Source: an uncultured Planctomycetaceae bacterium (GTDB taxonomy: Bacteria; Planctomycetota; Planctomycetia; Pirellulales; Pirellulaceae). Taken from it: DNA of 56,238 nucleotides. The number at the start of each line of letters is the position of its first letter. The stretch's first letter is position 1. The stretch is taken from positions 1-56,238 of the forward strand of contig CAIPEB010000684.1 in the NCBI GenBank assembly GCA_903863885.1. Reading direction: 5' to 3'. Shown piece after piece: positions 1 through 8,995 of this stretch. The notes beneath the pieces were generated by a model. The model did not search any database, had not been told where the DNA came from, and saw nothing but the letters and a program-made list of their open reading frames with translations. The translations under genes and the position numbers were made by a program.

Positions 1-1076
1 AGTTCCGGATCGGTGAAGACCACTGCGGGGATTGCCCTTTTGTCGAAATGGCTTGCCTTGCCCAGTACCGCTTCCACCGCAGTCTTAGCCTCGTGCGTCG
101 CTTTGTGTGCGAGCATCGGTTCGCCGGCCGCGTCGCCGATCACGAAGATATTGGGTTCGGACGTCCGCCGCTGAGCATCGCAAACAATGAAGCCGCGACG
201 GTCTCGCTCGATGCGGGTATTCTCCAGACCGAGGTCACCCGTGTTCGGACGCCGCCCGACCGAGATCAGCACGCGGTCGTAAAGCTCGACGCCGAACTTG
301 CCCGGCCCCTCGAAGGCGACTTCGACTTTGTCGCCCCGCAGTCCCACCGATCCGACTTTCGTGTTCAGGAATATCCTGTCGCCGAACAGCGGCTTCAGGT
401 GGCGCTCCAGCGGCTTCACAAGATCGCGATCGGCGCCCGGCAGCAGACCCTGGGTCAATTCGACCACGCTCACCTGCGAACCGAAATGAGCGTAAAACGT
501 TCCCATTTCGAGGCCGATGTAGCCGCCGCCGATGATCAGCAGGGTCGGTGGAATATCCGCCAGATTCAAGGCCGTCGTCGAGTTCATCACGCGCGGCGAA
601 TCCAGGTTCAGGTTCTGCGGGATCGCCGGGACCGAACCGGGGGCGAGGATAAGGTGGTCGAAGGTGATCCGCCTGTCCTCGGGGATGGACGCATGGTCTC
701 CGGCAAGGAGCAGCGAGGAGGCACTCTCCAGAGATGCACGTGCATGAATCACCCGCACCTTGCGGCGCTTGGCCAACTGCGTCAAGCCGCCCGAAAGCGT
801 CGAGATCACCTTATCCTTGCGCGCTCGCAATTTGTCCAGGTCGATCTGCCTGGCGCCGTACTGCACGCCCCAGTCCGACTTCAGTTCCTCGACTTCCGAG
901 ACGACCCGAGCCACGTGAAGCAGCGCCTTGGAGGGAATGCAACCCCTCAGCAGGCACGTTCCGCCCAACCTCGATTCGGCCTCGATCAGCGTGACTTCCA
1001 GTCCCTCGTCGGCCGCAAGAAACGCCGCAGCGTAGCCGCCGGGACCACCACCCAGCACCGCAAGTTGAGTGTGCAT
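1..1076 (-). CDS. lpdA: Dihydrolipoyl dehydrogenase (E3), 3' end outside window
   Basis: FAD/NAD-dependent disulfide oxidoreductase that reoxidises dihydrolipoamide in 2-oxoacid dehydrogenase or glycine cleavage complexes in the cytoplasm. 358 residues are visible from the start codon at 1076; the family is about 460-470 long, so the C-terminal dimerisation domain with the His-Glu dyad is cut off by the window edge. Seen: an N-terminal FAD-binding GGGPGG at residues 9-14, the redox-active disulfide GGTCLLRGC (C41, C46), the NAD-binding GGGYIG segment mid-protein, and the second FAD-contact motif GDAAGEPMLAHKA. GGAG lies 7 nt before the ATG. It sits 55 nt downstream of rpsD on the same strand, so co-transcription is possible. 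Other members of the family (mercuric or glutathione reductase) are less likely because the CxxxxC spacing and flanking residues are those of E3. Confidence 0.93.
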   Translation of the reverse strand, partial: MHTQLAVLGGGPGGYAAAFLAADEGLEVTLIEAESRLGGTCLLRGCIPSKALLHVARVVSEVEELKSDWGVQYGARQIDLDKLRARKDKVISTLSGGLTQLAKRRKVRVIHARASLESASSLLLAGDHASIPEDRRITFDHLILAPGSVPAIPQNLNLDSPRVMNSTTALNLADIPPTLLIIGGGYIGLEMGTFYAHFGSQVSVVELTQGLLPGADRDLVKPLERHLKPLFGDRIFLNTKVGSVGLRGDKVEVAFEGPGKFGVELYDRVLISVGRRPNTGDLGLENTRIERDRRGFIVCDAQRRTSEPNIFVIGDAAGEPMLAHKATHEAKTAVEAVLGKASHFDKRAIPAVVFTDPE

Positions 1077-1131
1077 GGTATCTCCGGAGCCTGTGGAATA
1101 GCAGCCCGTTGAAAACCAGACCAATCAGCGC

Positions 1132-1740
1132 TCAGCGCGACATGAACTCGATAACGATGTTCACGTCGACCGGCAGGCTGATATCGCTCGTGCCCGGCAG
1201 TCCCTGCACCGTCGCCCGCAGCGTCTCCGCATCAAAGGCGACCCAGTCCAGCGGCTGCGCCGATCCCTCGGATACAACTCCCTGGTAAAGAGTGCGGATG
1301 TTCTCGCGGTTCCGCACGGTGATCACATCACCGGCACGCACCAGATAGGACGGGCTGGTGACTTTCACACCGTTGACCTGGAAATGGCCGTGGGTGATAC
1401 CCTGGCGAGATTGCGGCCGCGTCTTGGCAAAACCGGCGCGACGCACGACGTTGTCCAGACGCCGCTCCAGCAGAACCATCAACTGCTCGCCCGTGTTGCC
1501 TTTCTTGTGCGCTACGCTGCCGAACAGACGCCGCAGCTGACGCTCGCCAAGCCCGTAATAGTGCTTGATCTTCTGCTTTTCAGCGAGCGCCTGTCCGTAA
1601 TTGGACGCGCGACGCGGACGGGCGTGCATACCTGGCGGATTATCGCGTCGCTCCATCGCGCGAATCGCGCCCCCGCTCTCGTAGATCTGTGCACCCAAGC
1701 GACGATTGATTCTTGCCTTCGGGCCATTGTACCGAGCCAT
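1132..1740 (-). CDS. rpsD: 30S ribosomal protein S4
   Basis: Primary 16S rRNA-binding protein that nucleates small-subunit assembly. The product has 202 residues, the normal length, with the S4 N-terminal domain followed by the S4 RNA-binding domain (MVLLERRLDNVVRRAGFAKT onward). No cysteine is present, so it is the zinc-free (C-) form. An AGGAG lies about 12 nt before the ATG. In many bacteria rpsD lies in the alpha operon with rpsM, rpsK and rpoA; here it stands alone, with lpdA downstream and a long non-coding stretch upstream, so it must have its own promoter. Identification is secure; the separation from the other ribosomal genes is seen only within this window. Confidence 0.97.
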   Translation of the reverse strand: MARYNGPKARINRRLGAQIYESGGAIRAMERRDNPPGMHARPRRASNYGQALAEKQKIKHYYGLGERQLRRLFGSVAHKKGNTGEQLMVLLERRLDNVVRRAGFAKTRPQSRQGITHGHFQVNGVKVTSPSYLVRAGDVITVRNRENIRTLYQGVVSEGSAQPLDWVAFDAETLRATVQGLPGTSDISLPVDVNIVIEFMSR

Positions 1741-2455
1741 GCAGAGCCTACTCCTAACAACCGGACCAGCGTAGCCGCTTTGCCATCAACCAGTTAGCTA
1801 AACCCCAAATGATGCCCGATCATCCCGTTTCACACAAGGGGTATCCTTCGACGTCCTGAAACATTGTCGAGCAACCGCCGCACGTTGCGACCGCCTCGGC
1901 CATCCCACCGGCGACGAGGCAACGAAACGACGCATGCATCCCCCCCATTGTTACTGATTTTTGCAGCAGGTAGCCAGGACGAGTTCGTCAGCACTATCCC
2001 AAATCGGCACAATCCGGTGTGAACCTTACAGATCTGAGAACCGCAATGCGCCTCACACGACCGTCAATCGAATTTGAATCGCAAAACAGCGAATTCCGTA
2101 AGGTGCTGTGCTGTAATGTTTTGAGGTGAAAGTCGGCGTATTCGTTCATTCCCTTGGAAGCCGTTTAACAGTCCGCATCAGGGCATTGCATCGATCTGCG
2201 ACATCCAGCAAGAACCTCAGTGGCGAAATTTTCACAAACCTTTCTCCCGATTCACTCATCGATTGAAATCGCACACAGGTACCGCTGTTTTCCAATGTTG
2301 CGCCAATTATCTAAGGGCCGCATTCCGTAGACTCCGATACGAAGTTCTGCGGAAAGTGGCAATGCACGGGACTCGAAGACCCAGGTTCAAGTGGAGCGTA
2401 ACGATGGCGAATCGCCATCATTCATGGAATCGCGTTACCAGGAGGATGTGGTGAG
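1741..2455. other. Intergenic region between divergent rpsD and the repeat protein
   Basis: About 715 bases with no convincing gene: the short reading frames on both strands lack family resemblance and good start contexts. It should hold the promoters for rpsD (leftward) and for the gene at 2456 (rightward), whose AGGAGG lies near 2441. I see no clear sigma-70 hexamer pair and no strong hairpin. Confidence 0.5.
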
Positions 2456-4411
2456 ATGAATCGATCTGGAACTGCTCTCTCTGTTCTGCTCTGTTCGATT
2501 GCATGTTGGCTGTCTGCAGTTGGTTCTGCAAACAGCAAGGCAGTCGATGATCCGTGGTGCAATGCTTGCTGGTGCTGCCCCCTCTCTTGCCCGGAACACG
2601 GCGAGGCGGCGACTGCGGCAAAAGCTAGCGCGGCGGAGAAAGGCGTCGTGGAAACGGGCGTGGTTGAAAATCAGCCGGCCGTTGACAGCGTGGCAAACGC
2701 CGCGACGGTTAACGAAGCCAAGAACCCCGACGCGTCGGCCGAGTATGACTATCAGAACTGGTATGGCCGCGGCTATACCTATGCGGACGCGGACAACACT
2801 GACAGCACGACGACCAGTGACAATGCGACGACTCCTGTGGCGACCAGTGTCGCAACGGACGAGGCGAGCGAATCGATCGAAGTGATCGGCTCGACCGAAA
2901 CGAGCAGCGGCGAAACGGCGATCTGCGATGAGGCCGCTGAGTACAGCAAGTATCGCTATTACACATCCTGCTCGCAGGAAACCGAGCCTGCAGCAGTCGA
3001 ATCGAACTCTGCCGCCGAGAGTCCGGCTCAGCTCGTGACGGAATCTCTCTCGACGCCCAAAGGTCCGGAAACGGCCGACGAAATCGCGGAAGCCGACGTG
3101 CGCGGCACGAATTTTGGTTACGAGTACGACGCGGCCAACTCGGCTCCCGAGAACTGGGCAACCAAAGAGGCTGTCAAGTCGTGCGAACCGGAAACGGCCA
3201 GCAGCGAGCCGTCGCGGACCGAAGAAACGGCTTCCGCCCAGCCCGCTCCCGCTCAATCAGCGGAAAACGAGGCCTCGGGTGCTGAATACGACTGGTACGG
3301 AACGGAATACTGGACCTCCCAGAAGGTCTCCGAAACACCCTCGGAGACTTCTTCGTCGAATACGTCTGACCCAGCATGTCCGGCGGGAACCGGCGTCACG
3401 ACCAGCACTGCGACCATCGAAGTGCCGGCCGAAAGCGAAGCTCCGGTTGCGACCGAAACGCCCGTCGCCAGCGAGGCACCCGCTTCGACCGCGAGCGATA
3501 TGCCTGCAGAAGAAGAGTTCGACGAGAACGCGGAGATGTTCGAGGACTGGACGGCAGAGGAAACGACCGAGGTTGAGGAATCGGAAGGCGACGCCTGCGA
3601 GGCTTCCCCTGCGGTGACTGAGACCCCGGCTGCTGTTTCCGAAGCGGCCCCCGAGAAGATCACCGAGACGACCGAAACGACCGAGGCGAGCAACTCGACC
3701 GATTTGTATCAATCGAACGCTGCCGCGATCGTGACCGAAGATGCGATCTGCCCGAGCGAAGTCACGGCCGTTGCGACTCCGAGCGAAAACCAGAACGAAA
3801 TCGGCGGTGCTCGCGACCTGGGTTCCGAAGAACCGTCGACGGTCAGCTATGGCGAACCCGCCAATGCAGGACTGAATACTGACGAATCGGCTGATTCGGA
3901 CGAGATGATCGCGGAAGAGAACTGCGATGACGAGATGTATGACGACGAGAGCTACGAATCGGAAACGGAAGCACCGGACCTGGCAACCGAAACGACGCCA
4001 GTCGCTGCTGAAACGCCCGTTGTGACGGAAACGCCCGCCGTGACTGAAACTCCGGTGGCAACAGAAGCCCCGGCCGCAACGGAAACTCCGGTTGCGACGG
4101 AAGCTCCGGCTGAAGTCCCGGCCCCCACGGCAACTGAAACGCCCGCTGCGACAGAGATGACTGAGGTTACCGAAACGCACGCCAGCGCCTGTGAGCCGGC
4201 CTGCGAGACGGAAAACCACAGCATCAGCGAGCCGATTGATCCGGTGCTGCCGGATCCGCAGGCTGCGACCTCGCTCTATAACCGGCTGCAAGAGCGATTG
4301 CTCGAATCAGCAGAGCGGGCCATCAGCAACGTGCGCAGACAGTTTGCTGAGGTTGCAGACCAACTGCAATATATTTCCATCACAGCTTCCGCCGACCCGA
4401 TTCAAGACTAG
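2456..4411 (+). CDS. Exported acidic Thr/Glu/Ala/Pro-rich repeat protein, unknown function
   Basis: The 651-residue protein opens with a signal peptide (hydrophobic LSVLLCSIACWLSAVGSA, residues 6-23) and a Cys cluster (WCNACWCCPLSC, about residues 34-45). The rest is very acidic low-complexity sequence. At least four Tyr/Trp-rich patches recur about every 57-66 residues (near 95-114, 161-173, 219-238, 275-290), with weaker acidic versions near 355 and 487. A hexapeptide repeat of the form x-V/A-T-E-T/A-P occupies residues 522-551, and related units occur around 325-345. The last 45 residues (after LYNRLQERLLESAERA) look like an amphipathic helix. A strong AGGAGG precedes the ATG. No enzyme fold is recognised. 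A cell-surface or envelope role is inferred from the leader, the Cys cluster and the composition. Confidence 0.75.
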   Translation: MNRSGTALSVLLCSIACWLSAVGSANSKAVDDPWCNACWCCPLSCPEHGEAATAAKASAAEKGVVETGVVENQPAVDSVANAATVNEAKNPDASAEYDYQNWYGRGYTYADADNTDSTTTSDNATTPVATSVATDEASESIEVIGSTETSSGETAICDEAAEYSKYRYYTSCSQETEPAAVESNSAAESPAQLVTESLSTPKGPETADEIAEADVRGTNFGYEYDAANSAPENWATKEAVKSCEPETASSEPSRTEETASAQPAPAQSAENEASGAEYDWYGTEYWTSQKVSETPSETSSSNTSDPACPAGTGVTTSTATIEVPAESEAPVATETPVASEAPASTASDMPAEEEFDENAEMFEDWTAEETTEVEESEGDACEASPAVTETPAAVSEAAPEKITETTETTEASNSTDLYQSNAAAIVTEDAICPSEVTAVATPSENQNEIGGARDLGSEEPSTVSYGEPANAGLNTDESADSDEMIAEENCDDEMYDDESYESETEAPDLATETTPVAAETPVVTETPAVTETPVATEAPAATETPVATEAPAEVPAPTATETPAATEMTEVTETHASACEPACETENHSISEPIDPVLPDPQAATSLYNRLQERLLESAERAISNVRRQFAEVADQLQYISITASADPIQD

Positions 4412-4440
4412 TTCTAATAAGATTATCATCGAGTCCAATG

Positions 4441-4475
4441 CGGGCGACTGCTCCTTGTCGGCGAGCAGTCGCCCG
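4441..4475 (+). terminator. 13-bp perfect hairpin, probable terminator of the repeat-protein gene
   Basis: CGGGCGACTGCTC (4441-4453) is perfectly complementary to GAGCAGTCGCCCG (4463-4475) across a 9-nt loop, 30 bases after the stop codon at 4411. The following tract (TTCTCTGTTT) is only moderately T-rich, so termination may be weak or the hairpin may act as an mRNA 3' stabiliser. Confidence 0.7.
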
Positions 4476-4534
4476 TTCTCTGTTTGGGAAGAGTCTGGAG
4501 TCCGGAGCAAGACGGACTTGGAATCCACCATCTG

Positions 4535-4569
4535 ACTACCGGCTACGGACTACCGGCATCCGGCATCCG
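4535..4569. repeat. Short direct repeats in intergenic DNA
   Basis: ACTACCGGC occurs at 4535-4543 and 4549-4557 (14-bp period), running into two abutting CCGGCAT units (4553-4559, 4560-4566). The surrounding intergenic stretch 4412-4863 has no gene. It also holds a run of ten T at 4710-4719 and a possible -10 (TAAAAT, 4745-4750) without a good -35. Confidence 0.5.
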
Positions 4570-4798
4570 CGTTTTCATGCAGCTTAGTGTTGCCCTTTCC
4601 AGGCCGATTTTGACCTGTCCATGGTCCGCTCGCCGCGCCCCTCCATACGGCTTGAGCGTTAAACTCAGTCCTCCGCGAGCTTTGATTCTGCCGAAGGGTT
4701 TAAATTTCATTTTTTTTTTGGTGGCGTATGTTTTCTTGGCTGAATAAAATGGGGGGAGCCGGGCATTTATTGCGCCGGTAGACAATGGGGCAAGGCAA

Positions 4799-4830
4799 AG
4801 GGAATCTCCGTCGGAACAGAGAGACTCCCT
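4799..4830 (+). promoter_or_regulatory. Leader hairpin upstream of the VWA/STN gene
   Basis: AGGGAATCTC (4799-4808) and GAGACTCCCT (4821-4830) pair over 10 positions with one A-C mismatch and a 12-nt loop. The 3' arm ends 33 nt before the start codon at 4864, so if transcription begins upstream this hairpin lies in the 5' leader. No known riboswitch or leader family is recognised. Confidence 0.4.
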
Positions 4831-4863
4831 CGTAATTCACCTCTGTGGTTGGAGTAAGTTTCT

Positions 4864-7800
4864 ATGTCCAAACGCAGTTCGCTGCTGATGGTCACACTGT
4901 TTCTTGGCTGTGCCCTGGCTCAAATCTGGGGCGCCGAGCCGGCTGCGAACGCCCCAAAGGGTCGACTGGCGACGTTCGACACGGCCAGTGGCGAAACCTA
5001 TTTCGCACTGAGCCTGCCCCCTCAGGCTGCGCCTGCGCAAGATGAAGCCCGCGATATCGTTGTGCTGTTTGACACGTCGGCCAGCCAGACGGGCATGTAT
5101 CGCACCGATGCACTGGAATCGCTCAAGACGATGCTCGGCCAACTCGGCGCGAAAGACCGGGTGATGCTCATGGCCGTCGATGTCAAACCGGTGGCTTTGA
5201 CGGACCAGTTCGTCGCTCCTCAGGGTGCCGGTATCGACGAGGCTCTGAAAAAGCTCGAACAGCGAACGCCCCTCGGTTCGACCGACATGGCCGGCGCACT
5301 GCAGGCTGCGGCGGACTGCCTGGAAAAGAACGCCAAGGCTTCCCGCGCGGTGGTCTATGTGGGTGACGGCGTCAGCCGCGCCGGTTCGGTCCAGTCGGAC
5401 TCGCTGAACGGGATCGTGCAGAACCTGGTCGATCGACGAGTGCCGGTCAACAGTCTGGCGATTGGTCCTGGCCGCGATGCGTTGCTGCTGGCCATTCTGG
5501 CCAACCGCACGGGTGGCGCCTTGTTTGTCGACACCGACGAGACGACCGCTCAACAGGCGGGCACGGCTATCGCCGCGGCGGCCCACGCCAATGTTTATTG
5601 GCCGACCGATTCCAAGCTGCCGGCCGCGATGGCCGAAGCCTATCCGAAAACGATTCCGCCGCTGCGAAGCGATCGGGACACAATCGTCGTCGGCGTCCTC
5701 AAGGATCGCCAGCCGCAGACCATCGCTTCGACGCTCGAATGCGGCGGTGCGAAGGTACAGGGGGATTGGACTGTCCAGCCCGAACCATCGTCTCCGGATT
5801 TCGGCTTCCTGCCTCAGCTGATCGAGATGGCTCGCCCCGACGGTGGAGCCATGTTGCCCACGCCCGGCTCGCTTGCCCTCCGGGAAGCGGCTCGTACGAT
5901 CGGCAAGTCGGCCGAACAACTGGCTAATCTTGGCGCTCAGGCTCTTCAGGCCGGTGATCTGGAAAGTGCCCGCACGGCCGGCAAAGAAGCGCTGGCCCGC
6001 GATCCGGGCAACCCCCAGGCCTCCGCACTGCAGAATCTCGTGGCGCGAGTCGAAAGCGGCAAAGCACCCGCCGCTCCCGCCGCAGCCGAGGGCGCTCCGG
6101 ACCTGAAACTTGCTCCGCAGGCCGGCCACCCGGCAAGCGATGAAGAGACGATCGAAGGACCGGGCGGTTCGTTCATGGATAAGGTGGAAACGGAAGCCGC
6201 CGTTCAGGCAGAAATCATCCAGACGGACGTGGAGCAGCGGCTGAATCAGGCCCGGCAGCGGATGGCCGTATCGCCCGATGCAACGCAGCAGGACCTCAAA
6301 GACCTGCTGATCACGATCGAGCGCGTTCCCGGCCTCAAGCCGGAGATTCGTTCGCAGCTCCGCGACCGGATCCAGGCCGCAATTCGAGAATCACAGAGCC
6401 GGAAGGTCGAAATGGACAATCGTCAGGCCCAGGCTCAGGAAAACCAGGTTGCGGCTATCGAAGCCAAGCGGCTGGCCGATGACACGGCTCGGGATCGTGC
6501 CAAGATCAAGCAGTTGTTTGAACGATTCAACTCGCTGATTCTCGAGGAAAAATACGAGCTGGCCGAACAGGAAGTCGTCGAGCAGGTTCGCGATATCGAC
6601 CTGGAAAACCCGGTGGCCACCGTCGGGCTCTGGAATGCCCGTAATATCAAGAACGTCCTCGGGATGCGCCGGTTCCGCGATCTGAGGCACCGCAATTTTG
6701 CGGATACGATGTACGAAGTCGAGAAATCGGCCATGCCGTTTCCGGATGAGCCGCCCATCGTGTACCCGGACGCTCAGGTGTGGGAACAACTCACGATTGG
6801 CCGCAAGAAGTACGCGTCGGTGGATCTGGCCGGTAAGCCCGGTTCGTCGGAGGACCGCATCCTGCAGGAACTCGACAAGCAGACCAACTTTGAATTCCTC
6901 GATACGCCGCTCAAAGACGTAATCGATGAAATCAAGTTCCGTCACGAAATCCCGATCATTATCGATACCAAGGCTCTCTCGGACCTCGGAGTCGAAACCA
7001 GCACGCCGATCACCATCGACCTGAAGGGCATTTCGCTGCGTGCCGCTCTCCGCCTGTTGCTGAATGAACTCGGCCTGACCTACGTGATCAAGGACGAAGT
7101 GATGCAGATCACGACGCCCGAAAAGGCCGAATCCAACCTGATCACCAAAGTTTATCCCGTCGGCGACCTGGTCATCCCCGTCATCTCGGGCGGAGGTATG
7201 GGTGGCATGGGCGGTGGAATGATGGGTGGTATGGGCGGTGGAATGATGGGTGGTATGGGCGGCATGGGAGGCATGGGCGGCGGCATGGGCGGTTTCGGCG
7301 GCGGCATGGGTGGCATGGGTGGCATGGGCGGCATGGGCGGTGGTATGTTCGCCGTCGATGACGACCTGAACTTGGGCACTGCCAAGCCGGCTGAAAAGGC
7401 TCAGGCTCCCGCGGCCAAGAAGGCGGCATCCGCGCCTGCGGAAAATGTGGAAAAGGCAACCGACGAGAAGACGGCCGAACGTGCTCCGGCGGAACCGATC
7501 AAGTTGGACCGCAAGGAAGGCGAAACACTGGAAGCCGCCTGGAACCGGCACTTCGCACAGCATGCCCAGGACACCGCCATGGCCCGCGTGGATCACGCTC
7601 GCCAGGTTCGCGAGACGGTCCGGCAGTTGAACGTTCAGGGCCAGAAACTGGTCGATGCCAACAAGATGGATGCGGCAAAGGCCAAGTTCGCGGAAATCGT
7701 CACGCTGCTTCAGGCTGCTCTGAGAAATGGCCAGCCCCAGTCGTGGATGTATGAGGCGATGGGATTGGCCATGCAGGTGAGCGATGCATCGCCGAGCGAC

Positions 7801-8964
7801 ATCGAGCGAGCCTTGATGTCGGCCGTCGACTTCAGCACCAGCGACGAGGAAGTGCTGTATGTGGCCCGTTATCTGGGCCAGATGGGCTTTGACCAGACCG
7901 CCTTGAAACTCTACCGCACCTATGCGGAATCGAATCCGTTCCGTCCCGAGCCTTACGTGGCGGGATTGACCTGTGCACAGCGTTTGAAGGACGAGCAGGG
8001 TATTCGCTGGGCGTGCGTGGGGATTCTGAGCCAGGCCTGGCCGGATCGCCATCGTGCGATCGAAGACAAGGCTCGCCGAGTGGCCGAGTCGCTGCTGAAG
8101 AAGATGGCGAAAGAGAATCGCACCGAGGATGCCAAGGCCTTCACGGCCCAGTTGGACACGGCACTCAGCCGAGACTGCATGGTGCGGGTGACCTGGACGG
8201 GCAACGCCGATATCGATATTTCGGTCGAAGAACCGACCGCCTCGGTTTGCTCGGCCCGGAATTCGAGAACCACGGCGGGCGGCGTGATGCTGGGAGACAG
8301 TTTCGCCAAGACCCAGAACCAGAGCGCCGGAGGCTACAGCGAAGTTTACGTTTGTCCGAAGGGGTTCTCCGGACAGTACCGGTTGTTTTTGCGTCGCATC
8401 TGGGGTCAGGTTTCGGCGGGCAAAGTGACGGTCGAGATCTGCACCAACTACGGCACACCGAGTCAGCGGTACGGCAAGCAGCAGATTCCGCTGGGCGATA
8501 AGGATGCCGTGGTGAATTTCGAGTTGAAAGGCGGACGCCTGAAGGAACCGGTGGCGGAGCAGAAACTGGCCAACATCGAAGCGGTGCGCCAGGAGATGGG
8601 ACGGGAGATTCTCGCGCAGCAGTTCGCACAGGTGGCCGACCCGCTGGTCAGCGGTTCCTATTACACTCCGGGAGGAATGGGGAACTACGGCAGCGGTTGG
8701 GATGCTCGTTCGCTGGCTTCGTTCCTGATGGGCAGGCCCGGGGCCGTCGGTTATCGTCCCCAGATCACCACGCTGCCTGAAGGTAACCAGATGATGGGCA
8801 TGGCCGTGATTTCTGCCGACCGCCGTTATGTTCGGTTTACGCTGATGGGCCAAATGCCGATTGCATCGGGTGTCACCGACGTGAGCACGTTCAACTTCGT
8901 CACCGGTTCCACCGGCGGCGGTACCGGTGGTGGCGGGAGTTTCGGTGGCGGCGGCTTCTTCTAA
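4864..8964 (+). CDS. Exported VWA + STN-like + Gly/Met-repeat + DUF2135-like protein
   Basis: This 1366-residue protein has a signal peptide (residues 1-24, ending near WGAEPA). A von Willebrand A domain follows, with a MIDAS-type DTSAS at residues 70-74, a downstream STDMAGA threonine and a VGDG aspartate. A short TPR-like stretch and a helical coiled-coil-rich region (about 435-560) come next. Residues about 678-770 resemble the secretin/TonB short N-terminal (STN) domain (FLDTPLKDVIDEIK ... LRAALRLLLNELGLTYV). Residues 777-827 are almost pure Gly-Met repeats, followed by an Ala/Lys/Pro linker, helical repeats to about 1100, then a beta domain at 1106-1225 resembling DUF2135/YfaP, and a Gly-rich tail. 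A periplasmic or surface assembly role, perhaps binding a ligand in a metal-dependent way, is inference. It is monocistronic, with a leader hairpin and a strong terminator. Confidence 0.78.
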   Translation: MSKRSSLLMVTLFLGCALAQIWGAEPAANAPKGRLATFDTASGETYFALSLPPQAAPAQDEARDIVVLFDTSASQTGMYRTDALESLKTMLGQLGAKDRVMLMAVDVKPVALTDQFVAPQGAGIDEALKKLEQRTPLGSTDMAGALQAAADCLEKNAKASRAVVYVGDGVSRAGSVQSDSLNGIVQNLVDRRVPVNSLAIGPGRDALLLAILANRTGGALFVDTDETTAQQAGTAIAAAAHANVYWPTDSKLPAAMAEAYPKTIPPLRSDRDTIVVGVLKDRQPQTIASTLECGGAKVQGDWTVQPEPSSPDFGFLPQLIEMARPDGGAMLPTPGSLALREAARTIGKSAEQLANLGAQALQAGDLESARTAGKEALARDPGNPQASALQNLVARVESGKAPAAPAAAEGAPDLKLAPQAGHPASDEETIEGPGGSFMDKVETEAAVQAEIIQTDVEQRLNQARQRMAVSPDATQQDLKDLLITIERVPGLKPEIRSQLRDRIQAAIRESQSRKVEMDNRQAQAQENQVAAIEAKRLADDTARDRAKIKQLFERFNSLILEEKYELAEQEVVEQVRDIDLENPVATVGLWNARNIKNVLGMRRFRDLRHRNFADTMYEVEKSAMPFPDEPPIVYPDAQVWEQLTIGRKKYASVDLAGKPGSSEDRILQELDKQTNFEFLDTPLKDVIDEIKFRHEIPIIIDTKALSDLGVETSTPITIDLKGISLRAALRLLLNELGLTYVIKDEVMQITTPEKAESNLITKVYPVGDLVIPVISGGGMGGMGGGMMGGMGGGMMGGMGGMGGMGGGMGGFGGGMGGMGGMGGMGGGMFAVDDDLNLGTAKPAEKAQAPAAKKAASAPAENVEKATDEKTAERAPAEPIKLDRKEGETLEAAWNRHFAQHAQDTAMARVDHARQVRETVRQLNVQGQKLVDANKMDAAKAKFAEIVTLLQAALRNGQPQSWMYEAMGLAMQVSDASPSDIERALMSAVDFSTSDEEVLYVARYLGQMGFDQTALKLYRTYAESNPFRPEPYVAGLTCAQRLKDEQGIRWACVGILSQAWPDRHRAIEDKARRVAESLLKKMAKENRTEDAKAFTAQLDTALSRDCMVRVTWTGNADIDISVEEPTASVCSARNSRTTAGGVMLGDSFAKTQNQSAGGYSEVYVCPKGFSGQYRLFLRRIWGQVSAGKVTVEICTNYGTPSQRYGKQQIPLGDKDAVVNFELKGGRLKEPVAEQKLANIEAVRQEMGREILAQQFAQVADPLVSGSYYTPGGMGNYGSGWDARSLASFLMGRPGAVGYRPQITTLPEGNQMMGMAVISADRRYVRFTLMGQMPIASGVTDVSTFNFVTGSTGGGTGGGGSFGGGGFF

Positions 8965-8995
8965 ACCGTCAAGTTCACCAGCAAGAGATTCATTC

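Noticed and set aside
48-1112. 354-codon plus-strand frame over lpdA
   Set aside because: The minus strand encodes an unambiguous dihydrolipoyl dehydrogenase across the same bases.
4001-4180. CRISPR-like array
   Set aside because: The repeat is 18 bp, in frame, contiguous and without spacers; it is a coding tandem repeat.
6391-8853. 820-codon open frame antisense to the VWA/STN gene, with a long His/Ala/Thr tract
   Set aside because: It is the complement of a high-GC coding gene; the His-rich tract is the mirror of the Gly-Met repeats. No start context or domain supports it.
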